Shown one piece after another: positions 53,292 through 60,000 of a DNA stretch of 60,000 nucleotides. The DNA lies in the NCBI RefSeq assembly GCF_029227915.1, contig NC_079878.1, positions 2,048,001 through 2,108,000 of the forward strand, in the 5' to 3' direction. How positions within the stretch are numbered: the first letter of the stretch is position 1; every line of letters starts with the position of its first letter. The notes beneath the pieces were generated by a model that worked only from the letters and a program-made list of their open reading frames with translations, did not search any database and was not told where the DNA came from. The DNA is from Hydractinia symbiolongicarpus (lineage: Eukaryota; Cnidaria; Hydrozoa; Anthoathecata; Hydractiniidae). The translations under genes were made by a program, and so were the position numbers.

Positions 53292-53488
53292 GGGAATTTC
53301 CCTTACTCATATTCTGTATAATATTAGTATATCCTATTATATATTATTATGTGTTGATATCAGCATATGATTTCGTTTTTTACTTGTTTTGGGATGGAGG
53401 TGGTGGTGGAAATGGTGAAAGCGGGGTTTTGGGGGGTAAAGGTGTAGGAGGAGCGAAAACCTGATTATAATCACTCCCTACTACTACT
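53292..53488 (-). repeat. Right terminal inverted repeat of Polinton copy 2
   Basis: Inverted copy of 39528-39733. Contains GGGAATTTCCC (53292-53302), TGTTGATATCAGCATATG, the G-rich strand with GGGGTTTTGGGGGG pointing outward, and the terminal GATTATAATC block and CTACTACTAC. Confidence 0.85.
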
Positions 53489-53494
53489 GCGGTA

Positions 53495-55467
53495 CGTAAA
53501 ATAGCTAAACTACCCTGTTAAAAGTCTACTTTTGGAGGAAATTTGCGAAAAATGTGTTTTTACAATTCTCTTTCGAATGTGAGACTAAAAAAGATCATAA
53601 ACAATGGCAGATGTCTTTATTCCTCGAGTTGAGGGCCACTTATAAACACTATAGGTACAGCAAATCTATTGGGAAAATACTGCCAACTATGGCCTATGGA
53701 ATGCCTGAAATTTTAGTTTTTGGCTTGCAAAAAGTTTTAACTTTTAAACAAACTTATACCAATCCTCTGAAGCCGTTGGCAAGGACGGGGAATTCCTGTG
53801 ATTTTCCTCTGTGACGTTTTTTTTTAGGAAATTTGACATTGGTTGATGTATTGATTCTTTTTATGTATTTACCCCAACCAGGGATGTATATCACACAAAG
53901 AGTAACATCTTTTTAAGAACAGTAGAACAATTGAAATCATGCTTGATCCGTAAAAAGGTGCCTTAACCCAACTCAATCTCGTCCCCCAGGGGTCCTTGCC
54001 TTTTTGACATCAGGCAACAAACCCTGGAAACGAGGGTGAACCCAACCTAATTTTTTTTTAAAGATGCAAGTGTTATTATCAGTTGGTCTTGCCGTTCAGT
54101 TCACAAAAGTGGAGTCATTTCTCCAAACTTGATAATGGCTATTCTATTCTAGAATGGCAGGGATAAGCAGCGGGAGACTATGCAGCCTACACCTCTCACT
54201 TAGCTCTCATTAGAGACCTTTCAAATGTATATTCAGAGAAAGTATAATCAGACCATCCTACTTTTGTTAGCTATCACAGCACATTTTAAGAGGGTCTTAA
54301 AAACGCTATAGACACTGGGACCGAGGTTGCAACACATTTTAGTCGGCTTTTTTGATCCATCGTACTATAATCCATCCAGTTAATGTAAACAGCGTGGTAT
54401 TGTCTACCATTTTACCCGTCTTGTAGGAGAAAAGGGGTAACACTTTTTTTCGGAAGATTTTATCACCCATTTCAATTTATTAATCTCCCCCTTCTATGTT
54501 AAAATATCGAAAAGTTTACATCACCCCTTTTACTAGACCCCCCCCCCCCCGTTCCCCTTAATTATATAGATTAAGAATCTTCAGTACGATTGAGAAATAA
54601 AAAAAATGACATTTTCAACAAAAAAATCAGAATTTATTAAATCTACTACAAGTCATTAACACCCTTCCCGCATGTAAAGACCCCCTTCTCCCTCCCTCTC
54701 TTTCTCTCCCGCAGGACTGAGAACTAGAATGGCGTCTAAAATATTTATTATGTTTTCGTTATTTCAATATAAAATGTAACGAAAAAAGAAACGAGACGCG
54801 GATGAAGAACTTTTACTTCGTCATTTTCGTAACTCATTATATACAACATCAAGTAAAGTTTCTCCTCATTTCTTCTAAACATGCAATCGCCTGCTGGCTC
54901 AACTCTGGATGGGGATGTTCAAGAAGAGAGTTTTTCTGAAGTGAAAAAAATTGTTCGTATGAAATGGCACCACTGTGAAAACACAATTCAGAAAAAGGCA
55001 CCTTTTCAGTCAACCTTGTCCCCAAGGCCTCTTGTATCCTTTCTGATACAAGATGTCAGAATATCACTAAGGAAACTTAACCTCGTTTGCAGAACCTGCT
55101 GGTTAAAAAGAATTAACTTGCGACTATGCCCTACACGAAAAGCAGCATTTGCCACACTCAGTTAAATTATCACACATCGTTTATTCATAACCTACCAGGA
55201 TTTCAGCAAGGTGTTGTGTCGCATTTCTTGTTGTTTGCCTCCATACCTAAAAATATTAAAATTTGTTGTTTTGTTTTTGTTGAAAACACTTTTCTTTGAA
55301 TGGAACTGTCTTCCTTGCTTTGAGCAACTTTTAGTCGTAGTTTGGTGTTACCCTAATGCGTGTTAATTTTACTATCGTTGAGTATTTTCGCTATCGTAGT
55401 TATAAAATATCGTCGAAGCGATGTTAAAAAGTAAAATTTTGTATTTAAAAGGATCTTCTAAACAGAC
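53495..55467. other. Intergenic DNA right of Polinton copy 2
   Basis: AT-rich with no convincing gene. Holds a C13-type homopolymer near 54539-54551 and a diverged palindrome at 53968-54048. The 94-codon ORF at 54881-55165 has no recognisable content. Confidence 0.4.
53968..54048. repeat. Diverged palindromic repeat, relative of 11831-11888
   Basis: AACCCAACTCAATCTCGTCC and the inverted AACGAGGGTGAACCCAACCT share the CTCGT/CCCAGGG core with the palindrome at 11831-11888. The arms pair imperfectly around a loop of about 25 bases. Confidence 0.4.
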
Positions 55468-55704
55468 CTTTTGCGGTTCCCTGCTCTCCATATTAATGTC
55501 CTTCACCAATGTCCACTGGCCAGGATGCGGTTCTTGATGGGTGGTACTATCATTTCCAATCACAGTAGATGCACCCAACGCCATTATTTCCGCACGAGTG
55601 GATCGTCTTGTCATGTTTTGTTGTTCATAATGCAACACAACAGGGCCCTTTGATTGAGGTGAAACAGTTGAAGTTCCAATATTATTTGTTTCATCGACAC
55701 TCAT
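55468..55704 (-). CDS. Possible first coding exon of an unknown gene
   Basis: A minus-strand ORF starting MSVDETNNIGTSTVSPQSKG. It is hydrophilic, Ser/Thr-rich and open for 79 codons to a plausible splice donor (CAAAAG|GTCTGT) at 55467/55468; without splicing the frame runs to 55372. No family recognised and no downstream exon identified. A minisatellite with CRE-like motifs lies just upstream (55752-56045). Could equally be a chance ORF. Confidence 0.3.
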
Positions 55705-55751
55705 TTTTGCCGTGTTGAAAAATCAATTATACGTCACGTAACACTTATAGT

Positions 55752-56045
55752 TCTGTAGACGTCACTACCATAAGACGGCATTACAATAACACTGTCATAA
55801 GACGTCACTACCATAAGATGGCATTACCATAACACTGTCATAAGACGTCACTACCATAAAACGGCATTACCATAACACGTCACTACCATAAGACGTCATT
55901 ATCGTAACATTTCCCTACCATAACACGTCACTACCATAACACGTCATTATCATAACACATCACTACCATAAGACGTCATTATCATAACACATCACTACCA
56001 TACGACGTCATTATCATAACACGTCAATACCATAAGACGTCACTT
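55752..56045. repeat. CATAAGACGTCACTAC minisatellite
   Basis: About 17 degenerate units of roughly 17 bases alternating AAGACGTCA(C/T)TACC-like and AACACGTCATTATC-like forms. Many units contain GACGTCA, seven of eight bases of the CRE palindrome. Confidence 0.85.
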
Positions 56046-57043
56046 TTCTTTTTAATTTTATGGTAATTTTGTTCAGTTCAATATTTCTTATGCAAAATAT
56101 ATTTTGAAAACCCGAGGAACGTGAATCCAAATTTCAGTAATCCTCGACAAACTAAGACTTCACAGTGACACTAACGCATCCCAACCAAGTCGTCGTTTCC
56201 AAGGGGAGTAAAGGCGACATTTCAGCTGTAGAGCTAAGTATGTTTAGAACTGAACTACCGATATCGGGGAAACCTCCTGCGAGGCGGGGTTTTTTAAAAT
56301 CCTTAGGATATCTAGAGTCCACATTAAAGCCAAATTGGCGACGTAAGTATTGTCCAGGCTATTGTTTATATAAATTTTGCCACATTTTAAGACTCAAAAT
56401 AAATTTTACCATGAACAACACGCCGAAAGAAGAAGTAATATTATTTGTCAATATTTTATGCCGTTCGATCGTCAATTAATATATCCATACAGAAAAGTTA
56501 TTTACATATTTTACAGAGTAGCTACACAGCCAAATCTCTACTGGGCGAAATATTCCGGACAAAATAAGCTTTTTTAATTTTGCTGATCGTGTTTGAATTG
56601 ACTCTTTAATACAACAATTAATTTTCGCACAAAAAGCGTGAGAGTTTCAATAAGTTACAGTAACAGTAAATATTTAACCAAATGGTGACTAAGCTTCGAG
56701 GTGAAATCATTCGATACAATACACATGAAAAATTTCGCCAACCACAAGCAGAATTTTTGCTTATTTTGATCCTAGAATTTAACTATAAAATAAAAACATT
56801 AAGTGTCGCTTAAAAGAATATTAACAAGTTCCAGCCAGCGAAAATTATTGATACATCTCTTGTGTAGAGGTTTCTTGTTCTTCTTGAACACTGTCTCTGT
56901 GTCAAGATTAATACGAACCACGTATTGTTTAAACAGAACTATTTGAGTGTATAGTACATATAAATTCCATATTGCTTCTTTTAAAAACTGTATGTACAAA
57001 TTTAGAAATTATTTTGATTGCATGTGAAATAACGGCACGGCTA
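56046..57043. other. Intergenic DNA downstream of the nuclear receptor gene
   Basis: AT-rich. The receptor 3' UTR should lie here on the minus strand. Nothing else recognised. Confidence 0.4.
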
Positions 57044-58812
57044 TTACAGCCGCTGCTTAGCTTCGAGCATTTCAATGACCAAATCCGACAAGTTCGATTC
57101 ACTTGAATTGTTCATTTTCATTGTATATAAATATTCTATGACTTGATTAACCATGTATTTCAGTTGAGGGAGTATTAACACAAGCTTTGCAAATTTTTGC
57201 GGATTTTCACGATGGCGACTGTTTGTGTAGTATTGAAGAGTGGATGAAAATGTTGTGATCAAATCGTTCACTTTTTCAGGCCCAGCTAAACTACTTGATT
57301 CTAAACAAATAACATGTGGAATTATATGAAATTTTTCTGTTTTTTGCAGTTACTCATTCATACACCAGTTAAATACACAGATAGATAGATAGATAGATAG
57401 ATAGATGTGCATATTTTACATGGCTAGCCTCACAAATATCGAGGGATATACCCTGTCTATTATTTCCAGGAGGGGCCATGGCGTAGATGGAGAGTCCTAC
57501 AGTATTTAATGCTCATTTTGAGCTACGCAGACCCAATTAGAGCCCGCGCTCTACTAGACAACTCCCGGCAACATCCAACGGCCCACACAGTGTGCCATCT
57601 TCCCAATTTCCCTCACATGGCTTGGGTTAAAAGTTCAGTTAACACACTGAACCTTACTAGTGATATTCTTTGAAAACTTCTCTCCCTCCTTTCTTTTTGC
57701 GGACAATAAAAATTCGGACAAGTAAGATCGTTATAAAGAATAATAAAAAAGTGTGACACTTACCAGCGTTCGTGAGACTAATAGCTTTTAGACAAGCAAT
57801 CTCCTCTTCGTCCATATTGTATTTTTTTGCTCGATTTGCCAAGGAAAAAATTTGACAATATATATTCTCACAACCAAGTTCTCTGGCTTCATTGTACGTT
57901 ATGGAAAAGAATTTTGAAAATTTTATAGCCTCTTCAACATACAACGAATGATACACCCAATTTAATGCGAGCAAATCCACCCACGCTGCTTGTAATAATA
58001 TAGCCTGGTCGCTTATGACCAGATTGCAGTAGCCTGGCAGCTGTTTTGCCCAGTCTATTATGTGAACCAGCTGTTGGTCGACCGTCCAACTAAATTTCTG
58101 AGTGAGAGTTCTCGTTTCAATGGTACAATCTTCAGGCTTCAAATACAACTCCGCATGAAGAGAGGTTAAACTTTGAATAGCATTTTCGATCTCAATTTCT
58201 TGAGCATTCGTAGAACTTTCAACAAAACCTTCCGGACTCGATTTATCAGATTTTCGACGCGGTTTTTGTTGCTTTTCTTGTTTTGGTCTTTTGATTTTGT
58301 TGCCAAGAACTAAGGTGAAAAACAAAAATCGTCAAAACTAAGATTTCTCTTTTGCAACTGACATGGTAATAACATTGAAGTGCCTAACATTGAGCTAGAT
58401 ATCCTAACCTCCGTCAGCCGTTAATGTCAAACAAAAAATACGTACATTCTTTTGACATGCCAACGTCGTGGCATTTCTTTAACCGACAGGCTTGACAACA
58501 TTTCCGACTCATTCGATCGATCGTACAATTACTTGATGCCGGACATTTGTAGTTCAAGTCTTTCGACTGAAGGCTTCTTTTAAAGAACGCTTTACACCCC
58601 TCGCATGCAGGCACACCGTAGTGGTATCCAGACGCCCGATCCGTACACACTACACATAAGAAGGCTTGGTCGTGCTTGTTCGATTGTAAACGGCTTTGTA
58701 GGTTTGCACGTGGTTGAGGTGGGCGTTCACTTTCTACTTTCACTTGTTCTTCTATCTTCACTTCCATTTTCTCTAAGACGGGCATTGCAGTGTGCGATGC
58801 TTCTGAATCCAT
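57044..58812 (-). CDS. Nuclear receptor, NR3 (ERR/ER/NR3E)-like, three exons, 389 codons
   Basis: Ligand- or constitutively regulated transcription factor. Exons (minus): 58812-58446, 58309-57764, 57300-57044; GT/AG junctions and phases agree, stop 57044-57046. Residues about 1-50: acidic N-terminus. DNA-binding domain, about 52-121: two C4 zinc fingers ([34 protein letters not shown]) with P-box [10 protein letters not shown], the estrogen-receptor type. A basic hinge follows ([17 protein letters not shown]). The ligand-binding domain starts about residue 170 ([20 protein letters not shown], a helix 3-5 signature). The C-terminus [14 protein letters not shown] matches the AF-2 helix of ER/ERR. 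Cnidarian NR3E receptors are the nearest named group I know; exact placement needs a tree. Confidence 0.88.
57379..57406. repeat. (GATA)n microsatellite in nuclear receptor intron 2
   Basis: Seven GATA units, followed by 57407-57655, which is GC-richer and looks like the body of an interspersed repeat (contains GGGGCCATGGCGTAGATGG and CCCACACAGTGTGCCATCTT). Such GATA-headed repeats are common in marine invertebrates; the family is not identified. Confidence 0.6.
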
Positions 58813-60000
58813 TATTTATCGCGATCTAAAATCAAGTCGAACTTATCAGCTTATTCTTACTTAACAAGACGAACCGTCTAAGATTTTTAATTGGAATACA
58901 TTGATTAAACAAGGCAAAAAGCTTCATTTGCAGTAACATCTGATGAAGTAGTAATAATTATTAGTTAACATGGCTGGCACAATTACATTGATTAAATTTC
59001 GACGACGATATTCAAGTATTTTTCGAAAAATACAGTGAGAAATAACTTGACACAAATATTAAGCTTAGAAATAAAACAACGACAACATCAACACTACCAC
59101 CACAACCGCAACCGCCACTGCCATTACAACAACAACAACAACAGTATATATTGGTAAGATCATTACACAGAGAACTAGACAATACCATGCACTTGTCAAA
59201 CACATTAAATAAAGGACAACACCCGCAATAAAAAGCAAGGAGAAAATCTTGCTCTGAATTTCTTATTTCTTTACTTATTATTTAATAAGAAAACAAAGAT
59301 TAAACTAAAAATGCATTTTCGTCATCAAGAAATAAATTCGTCATTCAAAGAATAGGTATGATGCAGTAAATTTTTTTTAAAAAATAGTTTTCTTACATTT
59401 TAAAAGACATGTATCTATTATTCTTTTGATATCTTATCTATGAGACTTGTTCGTACCTATAACACGACGCATGGTAACGTTGTTAACAGAGTTCTTTTAT
59501 TGTTTCTGTTTTAAAAAATTATAAAATAAAATTAGAATGAGACATTACTTGAGTCTAAAAGTCGACAAATTAAAGACGATATTTTTTATATTTTTATCCC
59601 TTATAACACATTCATAACACAATGAAAATAATATCGAAAACAAACAGACGACTAAAGGTCAGGAATAAAGACAAAAAAAATAAATTTTTCCACACATCAA
59701 AAAATTGTCACAAGAAGAAATATTAAAATTTCGAAAAAGGAAATCATTAACACACAGTCAAAAGTAAGCGTGCCGAATTTGAGAAAAAAAAATAACACAA
59801 CAATAACAAAAAGTACACTAAACTTGACATTTAAAAACAATTATCAAAAAGTAAGACTAAAATTTTATTTTGATAAGCAACCATCCAATAAGAGTTTAGT
59901 TTTGTACGTTCAAGCAATAATATTTTAAAAGGATTGTAATAGTAATCTCCTTCATTACCTCACCGGTATTAAAAAAAAATTTTTTTTAATTTTTTAAGTA
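58813..60000. other. Upstream region of the nuclear receptor gene
   Basis: Strongly AT-rich. A CAA/CCA-rich simple repeat lies at about 59080-59145, with several A- and T-runs. 5' UTR and promoter of the receptor (minus strand) are expected near 58813-59000, but no element was recognised. No coding sequence to the window end. Confidence 0.4.

Larger units (their letters stand above)
39528..53488 (+). mobile_element. Polinton/Maverick-type endogenous virus, copy 2 (14.0 kb)
   Basis: Same family, orientation and gene order as copy 1. Terminal inverted repeats start GTAGTAGTAGGGAGTG. The direct repeat GCGGTA flanks it (39522-39527 and 53489-53494), with one base of uncertainty at the right border. 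It lacks the retroelement but has large deletions (PolB N-terminus and motif B, most of the small basic protein and capsid C-terminus, DUF4116-like gene) and an inversion at about 47175-47618. Intact genes here include the membrane-active protein, MSV199-like protein, coiled-coil peptide and small membrane protein. Confidence 0.93.

Noticed and set aside
12691-53488. One long Polinton locus duplicated as a tandem with CD225
   Set aside because: The two copies have different flanking target repeats (TACTGC and GCGGTA), their own complete terminal repeats and many differences, so they look like separate insertions.
54881-55165. 94-codon ORF starting MQSPAGSTLDGDVQE
   Set aside because: No splice structure, family or conservation to support it; kept only as intergenic.
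57407-57655. Possible tRNA-derived SINE after the GATA repeat
   Set aside because: I could not find convincing A and B boxes or a clover-leaf, so it is described only as a repeat-like segment.
1-60000. CRISPR arrays, rRNA or tRNA genes
   Set aside because: Looked for by eye; no regularly spaced identical repeats, rRNA cores or clover-leaf genes were seen.

Overview
The window is metazoan nuclear DNA: AT-rich, with GT-AG introns, three split host genes and dense transposons. The two large integrated elements carry a gene set that I know mainly from cnidarian genomes, and the nuclear receptor also fits a cnidarian, so a cnidarian (perhaps a hydrozoan) is my best guess. That is inference, not something the sequence proves.

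Host genes. (1) Positions 2-7422, plus strand: 3' part of a CASC3/MLN51/Barentsz-like gene, eleven coding exons followed here with every junction in phase. (2) 32252-38939, plus strand: a four-exon CD225/dispanin (IFITM-like) gene of 203 codons, with a dead antisense LINE in intron 2. (3) 57044-58812, minus strand: a complete three-exon nuclear receptor of 389 codons, closest to the NR3 (ERR/ER/NR3E) group. A possible first exon of an unknown gene lies at 55468-55704 (minus), next to a minisatellite of CRE-like repeats.

Mobile DNA, left part. 8884-11383 and 11388-12588 are two TTAA-flanked elements that abut and share the middle TTAA. A third small element (9400-10361, 15-bp terminal inverted repeats, GACTCT target duplication) is nested in the first.

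Main content: two Polinton/Maverick-type proviruses of one family in the same orientation, at 12691-30497 (copy 1) and 39528-53488 (copy 2), on either side of the CD225 gene. Plus-strand genes: protein-primed family B DNA polymerase with an N-terminal OTU-like/zinc-finger region, HNH-type nuclease, two small membrane proteins, FtsK/HerA-type packaging ATPase, a coiled-coil peptide and an MSV199/BRO-like DNA-binding protein. Convergent minus-strand genes: retrovirus-type integrase, a Polinton small basic protein and the double-jelly-roll major capsid protein. Then come a membrane-active protein (plus), a tail-anchored late protein (minus), two virion-type proteins (plus), and a minus-strand block of SAP-like, late, zinc-ribbon and DUF4116-like small genes. 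Both copies are decayed, mostly in different places. Copy 1 is also split by a reverse-transcriptase element (18077-20202, 15-bp target duplication). Copy 2 has deletions and an inversion that flips the integrase N-terminus.

Most notable signal: many gene boundaries in these proviruses are marked by short perfect or near-perfect hairpins. At several boundaries the two copies have different arm sequences but keep the pairing, and at one boundary the hairpin is flipped. This recalls the hairpin rule for transcript 3' ends in mimiviruses and their virophages. The terminal repeats also carry a G-rich, telomere-like tract and a perfect kappa-B-like palindrome at all four ends.
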